Source: Paracoccus caeni
Lineage (GTDB): Bacteria; Pseudomonadota; Alphaproteobacteria; Rhodobacterales; Rhodobacteraceae
Assembly (NCBI RefSeq): GCF_016629665.1
Contig: NZ_JAEPRQ010000010.1
Coordinates: 37,029-101,028, forward strand
Direction: 5' to 3'
DNA length: 64,000 nucleotides
Numbering within the stretch: position 1 is the stretch's first letter; each line of letters starts with the position of its first letter. The notes under the pieces are model-generated. The model had not been told where the DNA came from. It did no database searches and was given only the letters and a program-made list of their open reading frames with translations. The translations under genes and the position numbers were made by a program. Shown here piece by piece: positions 1-8,150 of the stretch.

Positions 1-413
1 ATGCTGGCCAGCGGTGGCGCGAGGAACATCAATCCGACGGTTCCTACCGTCCCGGCAATGAACGACGCGATTGCTGCCGTTCCAAGAGCCGGACCTGCGC
101 GGCCCTGAAGCGCCAATTGGTGACCGTCCACTGCAGTCATCACAGAAGATGCCTCGCCCGGCACATTCAGCAGGACCGCGGTCAACGTGCCGCCGTATTG
201 CGAGCCAGCATAGAGGCCGGCGAACATGATCAGCGCGCCCGTGGGATCGGCGCCTAAAGTCAGAGGCAACAATAATGCGATGGCGGCTGACGGGCCAATA
301 CCGGGTAGCGCGCCGATAACTTGCCCCATCAACACGCCAGCCAGGCACATCATTAGGTAATAGCCGGTAAAGATCGTCGAGAAGCCGCCAAAAAGATGAA
401 TGATCTGATCCAT
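1..413 (-). CDS. tctA: TctA-family large membrane subunit, N-terminal part
   Basis: The frame opens at an ATG at 413 and runs off the window edge, so only about 137 N-terminal residues are present. They read MDQIIHLFGGF, then the Gly/Pro-rich GALPGIGPSAAIALLLPL stretch and the YGGTLTAVLLNVPGEASSV segment typical of TctA, the multi-spanning permease subunit of tripartite tricarboxylate transporters. It starts one base after the TctB stop, so tctC-tctB-tctA form one minus-strand operon. The family imports carboxylates with a periplasmic binding protein. The substrate cannot be read from sequence, but the divergent enzyme operon at 2996 suggests a sugar acid. Confidence 0.9.
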   Translation of the reverse strand, partial: MDQIIHLFGGFSTIFTGYYLMMCLAGVLMGQVIGALPGIGPSAAIALLLPLTLGADPTGALIMFAGLYAGSQYGGTLTAVLLNVPGEASSVMTAVDGHQLALQGRAGPALGTAAIASFIAGTVGTVGLMFLAPPLAS

Positions 414-414
414 A

Positions 415-882
415 TCAGAACCCCCAAGGCCCGTTAGGTAGCGCCACCGAAAGCGCGCGAACGAAGATGAAGTAGAAAAGTGCCGCGCCTGCCGCCGAGA
501 TCAGCAGAGAGCGTAACGGCGGCAAACGCTCGAGCAGAACAAACAGCCCGAACATCATCAAAAACAGTGAGCCGATGCCGCCAATGATGCCGAATCCGAT
601 GATCGTCATCACCAATACTCCGGCCAGAAGCAAGGGCTTGGCATAACCTTCGTCTGCTGGTCCAACGCGAAGCTCGGAAAGGGTCACGGGCACGGCACAC
701 AGAACCATCAGAATGCCATAGATAACCGGCATGAAACCCGGTCCCGGCAGATGGTTCTGGGTGAAGCCCAACTCTATCCCGCTCCAGATGCAGACAATTC
801 CGATCACCAGCAGGACAGCCGGGAGTATTGCAGCGCCGAAATTCAGGCCTTCTCTACCCGCGGCCTTGCTGCTCGAAATCAT
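415..882 (-). CDS. tctB: TctB-family small membrane subunit of tripartite tricarboxylate transporter
   Basis: This 155-residue protein is almost entirely hydrophobic, with about four predicted membrane helices, and ends in SVALPNGPWGF, as many TctB proteins do (a P.G.W/F tail). TctB is the poorly conserved small subunit that pairs with TctA in the inner membrane. The start codon at 882 overlaps the stop of tctC by four bases (ATGA), which indicates translational coupling. Length and position between tctC and tctA fit the family. Confidence rests on context as much as on sequence, because TctB diverges quickly. Confidence 0.85.
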   Translation of the reverse strand: MISSSKAAGREGLNFGAAILPAVLLVIGIVCIWSGIELGFTQNHLPGPGFMPVIYGILMVLCAVPVTLSELRVGPADEGYAKPLLLAGVLVMTIIGFGIIGGIGSLFLMMFGLFVLLERLPPLRSLLISAAGAALFYFIFVRALSVALPNGPWGF

Positions 883-1838
883 TTCAGAAGCTCCTCAAAG
901 ACCTGTTCCTGCTGGGTGATGTAGTCAACATAATCTTGCCCGGTGAGCACCAGCGGGCTGGCAGAGTTTTGGACAAGAAATTCGCCCATCACCGCCGATT
1001 CCGTCGCTTTGGCAAGCACGTCCTGCCAATAGGCAACAGCCTCGGGCGCCATATCCTTCGGTCCGGCAATGCCGCGCCAGTTCTGGATCACAGGATGCTC
1101 GATGCCTGTTTCCGCCAGCGTAGGGACATCGGCCAAAACGGCATCGGCATAGCGCTTGTCCCGGGTCGTAGCCAGTGCCCGGATCGCACCGCTTTCTAGC
1201 TGGCCTAGAAACTCGGCCGGATTAGAGATGGTCGCATCGACATTGCCGCCGAGCAACGCGTTGATCGTCTCGCCGCCTCCGGAAAAGGAGACGAGGTTGA
1301 ACTCGGCACCGATAGCCTTGCCGACGACCCGTGATGCAAGCTGATCGCCGACCCCGCCCACGGCAAAGCTTAGCGCCTGCGGTGCCTTGGTCGCAGCGCT
1401 GGTCAGATCCTCGATGTTCTGCAGCGGGCTGTCGGCCTTGACGAAGATTACGTAATCTTCGGCCATCAGATTCGCGATTGGCGTCAGCTCTTTCCAACCA
1501 GGCGCGCCTGCAACCGTCAAAGGTGTGATGACCCCTGCGGTGTTCAACACAACAAGCGTGTCATTCGTGCCTGTGGCATTTGCCGCAACGTAGCCGATAC
1601 CCACGGCGCTGGAACCGCCGGGGCGGTTATCGGGATTCAGGTTCACATTGGTCAGGCCGTCTGTCCTGACAGCTTCGATGACCTTGCGCCCGAAGACATC
1701 GGCGCCACCACCCGGTGCCCACGGAATAACGAACTGAATGTCCCGTGCGGGCTGATAGTCCTGCGCTGTCCCGATCGAGGGTAGAGTGAATGACAGCGCC
1801 AATGCCGAGGCGCAAACGATTGAGATCCTGTGAAGCAT
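879..1838 (-). CDS. tctC: TctC-family periplasmic substrate-binding protein
   Basis: This 319-residue protein has a signal peptide (MLHRISIVCASALALSF, cleavage probably after GTA) followed by the family hallmark IQFVIPWAPGGGADVFGRKV and the later RPGGSSAVGIGYV segment. TctC proteins bind a carboxylate in the periplasm and deliver it to TctAB. It is the first gene of the tctCBA operon and faces the LysR gene at 1983 across a 144-base intergenic region that holds a candidate operator at 1931. The ligand is unknown. A sugar acid handled by the enzymes at 2996-6270 is an inference from position only. Confidence 0.92.
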   Translation of the reverse strand: MLHRISIVCASALALSFTLPSIGTAQDYQPARDIQFVIPWAPGGGADVFGRKVIEAVRTDGLTNVNLNPDNRPGGSSAVGIGYVAANATGTNDTLVVLNTAGVITPLTVAGAPGWKELTPIANLMAEDYVIFVKADSPLQNIEDLTSAATKAPQALSFAVGGVGDQLASRVVGKAIGAEFNLVSFSGGGETINALLGGNVDATISNPAEFLGQLESGAIRALATTRDKRYADAVLADVPTLAETGIEHPVIQNWRGIAGPKDMAPEAVAYWQDVLAKATESAVMGEFLVQNSASPLVLTGQDYVDYITQQEQVFEELLK

Positions 1839-1930
1839 CGATTCCTCCTGATTGTTGACCGCCGTCCCGAGAGCCCTGCGGCAAGACCATCTCCCTTGGT
1901 CATGAAAACGCTAATGCAGCTTGGATCGCT

Positions 1931-1949
1931 TGATAAACGAATTAATCTG
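1931..1949. promoter_or_regulatory. Candidate LysR operator, copy 1
   Basis: The sequence TGATAAACGAATTAATCTG lies between the divergent tctC and LysR genes. A near-copy, TGATAAACTGAATAATCCAG, occurs at 2903 upstream of the enolase-superfamily operon. The shared core TGATAAAC..GAA..TAATC in the two intergenic regions flanking the LysR gene suggests this regulator's binding site. Confidence 0.45.
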
Positions 1950-1982
1950 TCCGATTATTCTGTTTTTTTGAAGGAGAGGACG

Positions 1983-2900
1983 ATGCACGTGCAGGCGCTT
2001 GCGACGAACCGCATCAATCTTAAGCTATTGCAAACCTTCATGATTGTTGCGGAGAATCAGAGTTTCCGCGAGGCCGCAGATCACGTCAACCGATCGCAAT
2101 CCGCTATCAGCACGCAGATTCGGCAATTGGAGGATCAGCTTGGTTTACCGTTGTTCAATCGCACGACACGCTCTGTCAAACTGACGCCTGAAGGAGCCGA
2201 ACTTCTGGCCTATGCTCGCCGCGCCGTGGGCGAGGTCGAAGAAGGCCTACGCAATATTCTTGAAGCGGCTGACCTGCGGCGAGGTCGTGTGACTCTGGCC
2301 TGCGCGCCGACCATCGCCTGCACACGACTGCCCGCAATATTGGCCGCATTCGAGAAGGATTATCCGGGCATCCGGATCATTGTCCACGAACTGAAATCGG
2401 TCGATCTTTTCCAGCGCATCCGCGATGGTGATGTCGATTTCGGACTCGGTCCGGTGATCGGGGACGGCGATCTGGATTTCCGCACGGTCTTGCGAGAGTC
2501 GCTATATCTGTTCGCCACGCCGCGTTTTCTGCCTGAGAAGCGTGACACGATCAATTTCGACGAACTTGCGGACATTCCGTTGGTTCAGTTTCCGACGACG
2601 ACGGTTATGGGCAAGATCATCGCCGCCACCGCCAAGCAGCGCGGCATAACGCTAAATACCCGATATGAATGCGTGCAGGGTCAGACGTTGGTTGCGCTGG
2701 CACAGGCGGGATTGGGCGCATCGATCATGACCGGCACAACGATCCGTTCGGCCCCCGGCTCTGGAATGCGACGGGCGCGGATCGTGACGCCATCGCTGTC
2801 TCAGGATTTCGCCATCATCACGCTTAAGGGCAAAACGTTGCCTCCTGCCGCTTTCGGCCTTGCAGAACTGATCGCCGAAAAGATGCCGCCACTTGAGTGA
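1983..2900 (+). CDS. LysR-family transcriptional regulator
   Basis: This 305-residue LysR regulator has an N-terminal winged helix-turn-helix (about residues 10-70: LLQTFMIVAENQSFREAA, QSAISTQIRQLEDQLG) and a C-terminal effector-binding domain. I chose the ATG at 1983 because AAGGAGAGGA sits just upstream. The longer open frame from 1830 has no such site and overlaps tctC. The gene is divergent from tctCBA and upstream of the enzyme operon at 2996, so it probably controls both. The repeated motif at 1931 and 2903 supports this. The effector is unknown but likely the imported carboxylate or a breakdown product. Confidence 0.9.
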   Translation: MHVQALATNRINLKLLQTFMIVAENQSFREAADHVNRSQSAISTQIRQLEDQLGLPLFNRTTRSVKLTPEGAELLAYARRAVGEVEEGLRNILEAADLRRGRVTLACAPTIACTRLPAILAAFEKDYPGIRIIVHELKSVDLFQRIRDGDVDFGLGPVIGDGDLDFRTVLRESLYLFATPRFLPEKRDTINFDELADIPLVQFPTTTVMGKIIAATAKQRGITLNTRYECVQGQTLVALAQAGLGASIMTGTTIRSAPGSGMRRARIVTPSLSQDFAIITLKGKTLPPAAFGLAELIAEKMPPLE

Positions 2901-2902
2901 TC

Positions 2903-2922
2903 TGATAAACTGAATAATCCAG
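2903..2922. promoter_or_regulatory. Candidate LysR operator, copy 2
   Basis: TGATAAACTGAATAATCCAG lies three bases after the LysR stop and about 75 bases before the first gene of the catabolic operon. It resembles the site at 1931. Its position fits an activator site for the operon starting at 2996. Confidence 0.42.
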
Positions 2923-2995
2923 AAGATATTTCAATTTCTCACGCTGGTTTACTGTCGCTAATGTCCTTCGAAACCCCCAAGGGAAGAGGACAGAC

Positions 2996-4147
2996 ATGCT
3001 CAACCAGACATTCATGTTCGAGAATGAGGTCGCGGGTTCGGGGCAAAGCATCGCGAAGATCGAAGCCTATACGCTCAAGAACATTCCGATCACGCCGCCG
3101 CCGTTTCGAGAATTGCCCAAGACCGAAGGCGCACTGCTGTTGCGCGTGGAAACAAATGACGGCGTGGTCGGATGGTCAACCAGCGGCTACACACACCCCG
3201 TCGCCATTGACCTGATCAACAAATATCTGGCCCCGCGCCTGATCGGTGAAGATCCGTTCCGGACCGAACGCTTACCGACGCTGTTCGATCGGCATACGAA
3301 TGAACGCCCCTTGGGCCGCGCGCTGCAGTCGGCAATGGCCATGATCGACATCGCCTGTTGGGACATCAAGGGCAAAACCTTGGGCAAGCCCGTCCATGTC
3401 CTGCTGGGCGGTGCGCGTGATCGGGTGCCGGTGTATGTGACCCATGGCGCAGCCTATGACGGCGCGCCCGTCTATTCGGCGGAAGAGTTGGCTGCCGAGG
3501 CCGCGCATCTGGTGATGCTGGGCAACACCCATGTCAAGAATACCGTGGGCCGCCAGCGCATTCCCGATCCGAAGGACGACTATGTGCGTATGGCAGCCAT
3601 GCGCGACGCCATCGGCCCGGATATCGAGCTGTCGATGGATGGCAATTTGCGCATGAACCTCGCACAGGCGGCTGAACTTTGCGATCGATGTCACGAATTG
3701 AACATCAGCTTCATCGAAGAGCCGATCCACTATAACGACCCCGCCAACCTGCGCGATCTGCGCCAGCGGGCGCGTATTCCGGTCGCCGCAGCCGAGAACG
3801 AGAAATTCACAGCCTTGCAGCTTCTGCAGGCTGGATCGGTGGATTTCATCCAGCCAAACATCAACAATGATGGTGGTTTGTCCGCGGGTGTCCGGATCGC
3901 TACTTTGGCGCGGGTGTTCAACGTGCCGCTTAGCCATGGCAACGGCAATGGACCGCATAACATCGCCTTGCATGCGGGTGTGCAGAATGGTGGGTTGGTC
4001 GAATATCACTACCACAAATGGATGACCTACAACGCATTGTTCGAGGAGGTGCCTCAGCCCGAAGCAGGCTGGCTGACGGTCAGCCAGAAGCCCGGTTTCG
4101 GTCTTGAACCGAAGGACGGCATCATCAGTGAATACAGGGTGAAGTAA
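2996..4147 (+). CDS. Mandelate racemase/muconate lactonizing (enolase superfamily) enzyme
   Basis: This 383-residue enolase-superfamily protein has the capping domain (about 20-140) and a barrel domain. Metal-ligand positions are visible as SMDGN, FIEEP and AAENE, with the catalytic His in PLSHGNGNG. The second-strand lysine motif is reduced: HVKN has one Lys where mandelate racemases have KxK. Family members abstract a proton alpha to a carboxylate, and many are sugar-acid dehydratases. It leads an operon with an SDR, a cupin and a DHDPS-type enzyme, and a Tct transporter lies next door, so an acid-sugar dehydratase or epimerase is likely. The exact substrate is not recognisable. Confidence 0.85.
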   Translation: MLNQTFMFENEVAGSGQSIAKIEAYTLKNIPITPPPFRELPKTEGALLLRVETNDGVVGWSTSGYTHPVAIDLINKYLAPRLIGEDPFRTERLPTLFDRHTNERPLGRALQSAMAMIDIACWDIKGKTLGKPVHVLLGGARDRVPVYVTHGAAYDGAPVYSAEELAAEAAHLVMLGNTHVKNTVGRQRIPDPKDDYVRMAAMRDAIGPDIELSMDGNLRMNLAQAAELCDRCHELNISFIEEPIHYNDPANLRDLRQRARIPVAAAENEKFTALQLLQAGSVDFIQPNINNDGGLSAGVRIATLARVFNVPLSHGNGNGPHNIALHAGVQNGGLVEYHYHKWMTYNALFEEVPQPEAGWLTVSQKPGFGLEPKDGIISEYRVK

Positions 4148-4932
4148 TGGATCTGGGACTTTCGGGAAAGACCGCGCTTGTGTTCGGTGCGGGCGGTGGT
4201 CTGGGCGGCGCAGTCGCGCGTCAATTGGCCGCCGAAGGTGCATCGGTCGTGGCGGCAGATATCGTTGCCGAAGCCGCACAGGAGACGGTCGACGCGATCA
4301 CCGCGAAAGCCGGAACGGCCGTCGCATTACAATGGGATCTGGCAGATCTGGATGTGATCGAGGGAAATCTGAAGCAGATCACGGAAACCTTCGGTCTTGT
4401 CGATATTCTGGTCAACAACACTGGTGGCCCGCCGCCCACGCCCGCAGCCGGACGCGCGAGCGGCGAATGGGCGCAATTTTTCCATTCGATGGTGGTGTCG
4501 GTCATCGCTGTGACGGACGCCGTGCTGCCCGGCATGCGGGCGCGGGGTTGGGGACGGATCATTACGTCGACGTCTTCCGGTGTGGTCGCACCTATCCCGA
4601 ATCTCGGCATTTCCAATGCGCTGCGTCTAAGCTTGGTGGGCTGGTCAAAGACATTGGCGGCCGAGGTCGGGCGCGACGGAATCACCGCAAATATCGTCCT
4701 GCCGGGTCGGATCGCCACACAGCGCATTACCTTTCTGGATGAACAGAAGGCAAAGCGTGAGGGGCGATCAATCGATGACGTGTCGGCAAGCTCTACCGCA
4801 TCGATTCCCGTCGGTCGCTATGGCCGTCCAGAGGAATATGGCGATGTGGTCGCCTTCCTTGCATCGAACCGTGCATCATTCGTGACCGGATCAGTGATTC
4901 GGGTGGATGGCGGCATGATCCCCAGTATTTGA
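4147..4932 (+). CDS. SDR-family oxidoreductase lacking the usual catalytic Tyr/Lys
   Basis: This 261-residue Rossmann-fold SDR has the cofactor motif GAGGGLGGA near residue 15, the NNTGG motif, and an ending (FVTGSVIRVDGGMIPSI) typical of the classical family. Where classical SDRs have YxxxK, the aligned positions appear to be Ser156 and Arg160 (ISNALR), so the standard Tyr-Lys pair is absent. Related SDRs with this SNxLR signature exist, so the gene need not be dead. Its start overlaps the last base of the preceding stop, indicating tight coupling. The role is probably oxidation or reduction of a sugar-acid intermediate, but the missing residues leave activity open. Confidence 0.85.
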   Translation: MDLGLSGKTALVFGAGGGLGGAVARQLAAEGASVVAADIVAEAAQETVDAITAKAGTAVALQWDLADLDVIEGNLKQITETFGLVDILVNNTGGPPPTPAAGRASGEWAQFFHSMVVSVIAVTDAVLPGMRARGWGRIITSTSSGVVAPIPNLGISNALRLSLVGWSKTLAAEVGRDGITANIVLPGRIATQRITFLDEQKAKREGRSIDDVSASSTASIPVGRYGRPEEYGDVVAFLASNRASFVTGSVIRVDGGMIPSI

Positions 4933-4939
4933 GGACCGA

Positions 4940-5308
4940 ATGACAATAGACTGGACAAAAATTCCGGAATGCGCCGGCATGCGACCGGGATCGGCCCGCA
5001 AGGGTATCTGCGGAGATCTTATCTCTGCCGTGCGGATCGAAACCGCGCCCGGCACCCAATTCGACGGCAGGACCCATTGGCACGAGAACGAGCAAATCCT
5101 GGTCATGGTGTCGGGAACTTGCCGCGTGGTGATTGATGGACAGGAATCCGACGTTTGGCCCGGTGATCTGGTGTTCTTTCCCGCCCGATCACGACATGCT
5201 GCCATCGGCTGCGGACCCGAGGGTTGCGTCTATTACGAAATCTTCGCGCCCGCACGGCCCGACATGTTGCCCGGCTGGGTCGGCCAACCCGTGACCCGCT
5301 TCGACTGA
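4940..5308 (+). CDS. Small cupin-domain protein
   Basis: This is a 122-residue single-cupin protein. The metal-binding motif is visible as HWHENEQILVMVSG, followed by the second cupin box around PGDLVFFPARSRHAAIG. It starts seven bases after the SDR stop, inside the four-gene operon. Small cupins in sugar-acid operons are often isomerases, lactonases or binding proteins. No specific activity can be assigned here. It lacks a signal peptide and is probably cytoplasmic. Confidence 0.8.
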   Translation: MTIDWTKIPECAGMRPGSARKGICGDLISAVRIETAPGTQFDGRTHWHENEQILVMVSGTCRVVIDGQESDVWPGDLVFFPARSRHAAIGCGPEGCVYYEIFAPARPDMLPGWVGQPVTRFD

Positions 5309-5316
5309 AAGAGAAC

Positions 5317-6270
5317 ATGATGAACGACACTTCGCTGCCGATTGGCTTTAACACGCAGACGAAAGGCGTCTATCCAATCGCCGCCACGCCCTTCACGGCC
5401 GATGGCGCGGTCGACTGGGACTCGCTTGACCGGCTTACCGATTTTTATCAGGAAGCGGGCGCAACCGGGATGACCATCTTAGGCATTCTGGGCGAAGCGC
5501 AGAAGCTGGAGCCAGAGGAAAGCCGTGAGATTGCCCGCCGTGTCATCGCAAGGTCGCGCGTGCCGGTCATTGTCGGTGCCTCTAGCCCCAGTTTTGCGGC
5601 CATGCGCAGCCTTGCCAGAGGTGCAATGGACATGGGCGCGGCAGGGGTGATGCTGGCTCCGGCAAGCAACTTGCGGACCGATGAACAGATCACCAGCTAT
5701 TTCGACACGGCTATCGAGACGCTCGGCGACGACGTGCCTTGGTGTCTTCAGGATTACCCCCTGACCCTAACAGTGGTCATGTCGGTTCCGGTGATCGCAA
5801 AGATTATGCAGGCACACCCTTCATGTATGATGCTGAAAGCCGAAGACTGGCCCGGACTGGAAAAGATCAGCACGATCCGGCGGCTACAGGCTGAGGGTCG
5901 CTTGCGCCCTTTCTCCATTCTGACTGCGAATGGTGGGCTGTTTCTGGATTTCGAACCTGAACGCGGCTCTGACGGCGCGATGACGGGTTACGCCTTCCCG
6001 GACATGCTGGTGCGGCTTGATCAATTGCACCGCGCAGGAGAACGAGACGCGGCGCATGATCTTTTCGACACGCATCTGCCGCTGATCCGTTATGAGCAGC
6101 AGCCGGGCGTTGGTCTTGCCGTGCGCAAATATGTCCTGATGCGGCGCGGCGCTATCGCCTGCGATTTTCAGCGCAAACCCGGAAGCAAGCTAAGTGCAAC
6201 GGGACGCGAAGAGGTTGACTATCTGCTGTCCCGTCTTGGCCGGAAGAACCCTTCCGCGCGGATCGCCTGA
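5317..6270 (+). CDS. Dihydrodipicolinate synthase-family aldolase/dehydratase
   Basis: This 317-residue class I aldolase-like TIM barrel contains the GILGEAQKLEPEE segment (family G.xGE motif), QDYP in place of the usual YNxP, and the putative Schiff-base lysine in MMLKAEDWPG. I took the ATG pair at 5317, with AAAGAGAAC upstream. The open frame from 5224 overlaps the cupin gene. Family members cleave or dehydrate 2-keto-3-deoxy acids to pyruvate or related products. As the last gene of the operon after an enolase-type dehydratase, it probably processes the 2-keto-3-deoxy acid. The substrate is not identified. Confidence 0.85.
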   Translation: MMNDTSLPIGFNTQTKGVYPIAATPFTADGAVDWDSLDRLTDFYQEAGATGMTILGILGEAQKLEPEESREIARRVIARSRVPVIVGASSPSFAAMRSLARGAMDMGAAGVMLAPASNLRTDEQITSYFDTAIETLGDDVPWCLQDYPLTLTVVMSVPVIAKIMQAHPSCMMLKAEDWPGLEKISTIRRLQAEGRLRPFSILTANGGLFLDFEPERGSDGAMTGYAFPDMLVRLDQLHRAGERDAAHDLFDTHLPLIRYEQQPGVGLAVRKYVLMRRGAIACDFQRKPGSKLSATGREEVDYLLSRLGRKNPSARIA

Positions 6271-6286
6271 GTTTTACTATCATATC

Positions 6287-7361
6287 GGCTCTGTTGCACA
6301 AATCCGGTGAGGGATTCATCTCGGGAATCCAGCGTGGTAGCTGGAAGGCAAGAGCAGACCGACACCGCCGACCTTCAGGACCAAGAACTGGCCAGCCTGT
6401 AACGAAGCACTGAAGCGCCGTGGCTCGCTGACGATCTGGTTCGATCCGACCATGACCTGGGAAGCCGTCCCCACCGGCAAGCGTGGCCGCCAGCCCGACT
6501 ACAGCGATGCGGCGATCCAGTCCTGCCTGACGATGAAAGTGCTGTTCGGGATGGCGCTGTGGCAAACCACAGGGTTCGTCGAGAACCTGCTGCGAGTGAT
6601 CAGCCTGGACTGGGCGCTGCCCGACTTCAGCACGCTGTCGCGGCGCCAGAAGACCCTGAAGGTCAACATTCCCTATCGTGGTTCGGACGGCCCCTTGCAC
6701 CTGCTGGTCGACAGCACCGGGATCAAGGTCGAGGGTGAAGGCGCAAGCACGGCGGCTCGAAACGCAGGGTTTGGCGCAAGATCCACATCGGGATCGACGA
6801 GAAAACCCTAGAAATCCGCGCAGCCGAGTTCACCACCAGCAACGTGGGCGATGTCGAGCCGGTGAAGCGCCACCGGTTCGAGCGAACCGGCGAGGGATGC
6901 TGCCAGAGATGCTCGACCAGATCCCACCCGAGCAGGAGATCGCAACCGTCACCGCCGATGGCGCCTTCGACACCCGCAAATGCCATGAGGCCATCGCGGC
7001 CCGAGGGGCCGCCGCGATCATCCCGCCCCGCAAGAACGCCAAGCCTTGGAAGCCCGACGCCGCAGGGGCCATCGCCCGCAACGAGATCTTGCGCACTTCG
7101 AAGCAGGTCGGGCGCACCATCTGGTGACGATGGCGCTGCTATCACCGCCGAAGCCACGCCGAGACCCAGATGAATTGTGTCAAGCTGATGGGCCAGCGCC
7201 TGTCCGCCCGGGACTTCGACCGGCAGGGCGCAGAGTCCCAGGTCCGCATTGCTATCCTGAACGGCTGCACCGCGCTCGGCATCCCGGTCAAGGAAGCCGT
7301 GGGATAAGTCTGTCCGGGGAAAGGGCTACTCCAACCCTCACACGATTGGTGCGACAGAGCT
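6287..7361 (+). mobile_element. Degenerate IS5-family insertion sequence
   Basis: The element is about 1,075 bases. The left end GGCTCTGTTGCACAAAT (6287-6303) matches the right end ATTGGTGCGACAGAGCT (7345-7361) as inverted repeats with three mismatches. The interior encodes IS5-family DDE transposase pieces in different frames. No clear target-site duplication is visible. The element sits directly after the catabolic operon and directly before the promoter of the toxin-antitoxin pair. It looks like an old, inactive copy. Confidence 0.85.
6452..7307 (+). pseudogene. Broken IS5-family transposase
   Basis: The N-terminal part (GRQPDYSDAAIQSCL, FSTLSRRQKTL, LLVDSTGIKVEGEG) is intact to about 6755. 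There a short deletion removes the residues expected before RKHGGSK and shifts the frame. The middle part (VTADGAFDTRKCHEAIAARG) continues in another frame after an insertion near 6853-6893 that contains the palindrome CCGGTTCGAGCGAACCGG. The C-terminus (MNCVKLMGQRLSARDFDRQ) lies in a third frame and ends at 7307. With at least two frameshifts, no functional transposase is made. Confidence 0.88.
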
Positions 7362-7364
7362 CGG

Positions 7365-7395
7365 TTGACACAAGTGCAAGTAAAGCGTATATACG
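7365..7395 (+). promoter_or_regulatory. Sigma70-like promoter of the antitoxin/Doc operon with palindrome over -10
   Basis: TTGACA at 7365-7370 and TATATA at 7388-7393 are separated by exactly 17 bases. The palindrome CGTATATACG (7386-7395) overlaps the -10 box and could be the antitoxin's operator. An AGGAGG ribosome-binding site follows at 7406, six bases before the antitoxin ATG. The promoter begins four bases beyond the IS right end. Confidence 0.65.
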
Positions 7396-7417
7396 AATGT
7401 GATTTAGGAGGCCCGCC

Positions 7418-7642
7418 ATGATGCACAGCAAGGTTCGGAAAGTCGGCAATTCCGCCGTAATGACGCTGACGACCGAGATGTTGGCGTTGCTGGACGTGAA
7501 GGAAGGCGACAGCCTGTTCGTGCTTCGCGGAGATGACGGCTCGCTGCGCATCACTGCGCACGATCCCGAGGTCGTGGCCGCGCTCGAGGTTGCCGAGATC
7601 GTCATGGACGAGAACCGCGACCTGCTGGCAGCCCTAGCGTGA
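7418..7642 (+). CDS. AbrB/MazE-type antitoxin
   Basis: This 74-residue protein has a swapped-hairpin AbrB/MazE-type DNA-binding domain at the N-terminus (VRKVGNSAVMTLTTEML, DVKEGDSLFVLRG) and an acidic C-terminal tail suited to binding a toxin. It is preceded by a strong AGGAGG site. Its stop overlaps the GTG start of the Doc-like toxin by four bases. Antitoxins of this fold bind their own promoter, and a palindrome overlaps the -10 box here. The pairing of an AbrB-type antitoxin with a Doc-type toxin is typical of type II modules in proteobacteria. Confidence 0.88.
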   Translation: MMHSKVRKVGNSAVMTLTTEMLALLDVKEGDSLFVLRGDDGSLRITAHDPEVVAALEVAEIVMDENRDLLAALA

Positions 7643-8025
7643 TAGGCGCGATCTGGGTCCCGCTTGCCGCCGTCATCGCCATCCATGATCGCCAGATCGC
7701 TCGCCACGGTGGCGCACCCGGGATGCGCGACCGCGGCCTTCTCGAGGCAGCCTGCGCACGCCCGCTGAATCAAGCGGCCTACGGCACGCCCTCTCTGTCT
7801 GAGCTTTCCGCAGCCTATGCCTACGGCGTCGTCAAGGCGCATGCCTTTGTCGACGGAAACAAGCGCACGGCCTTTGTGACCGCACTGACTTTTTTGCGCC
7901 TCAACGGCCTGGGCTTCCGCCCTGATCCGGTCGAGGGTGTCCGCATGATGGAGAGTCTTGCTACGGACGATCTGACCGAGGCTGCCTTTTCCGCGTGGCT
8001 GGAGGCGGGAATGGAGAGGCTTTGA
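7639..8025 (+). CDS. doc: Doc-type (Fic fold) toxin, death-on-curing family
   Basis: This 128-residue Fic-fold protein has the Doc active-site motif HAFVDGNKRTAF (H-x-F-x-x-G-N-K-R). Doc proteins phosphorylate elongation factor Tu, which stops translation; other Fic proteins transfer AMP. The length and the GNKR variant fit Doc better than AMP-transferring Fic. Translation starts at a GTG (7639) overlapping the antitoxin stop in GTGA, so the two products are made in a coupled ratio. All key residues are present, so the toxin appears intact although its surroundings are full of broken genes. Confidence 0.9.
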   Translation: MIGAIWVPLAAVIAIHDRQIARHGGAPGMRDRGLLEAACARPLNQAAYGTPSLSELSAAYAYGVVKAHAFVDGNKRTAFVTALTFLRLNGLGFRPDPVEGVRMMESLATDDLTEAAFSAWLEAGMERL

Positions 8026-8150
8026 AGGTTTGTCAGGCCAATCTGAACAGCAGCGGCTGACACGCCGCTGTTCAGAATCGGACAACAAAGCCAAACCAGC
8101 CTTCACTTCGACCCTGAGGCAACATCCGCTGACCGCGCATCGTAGCGCCT

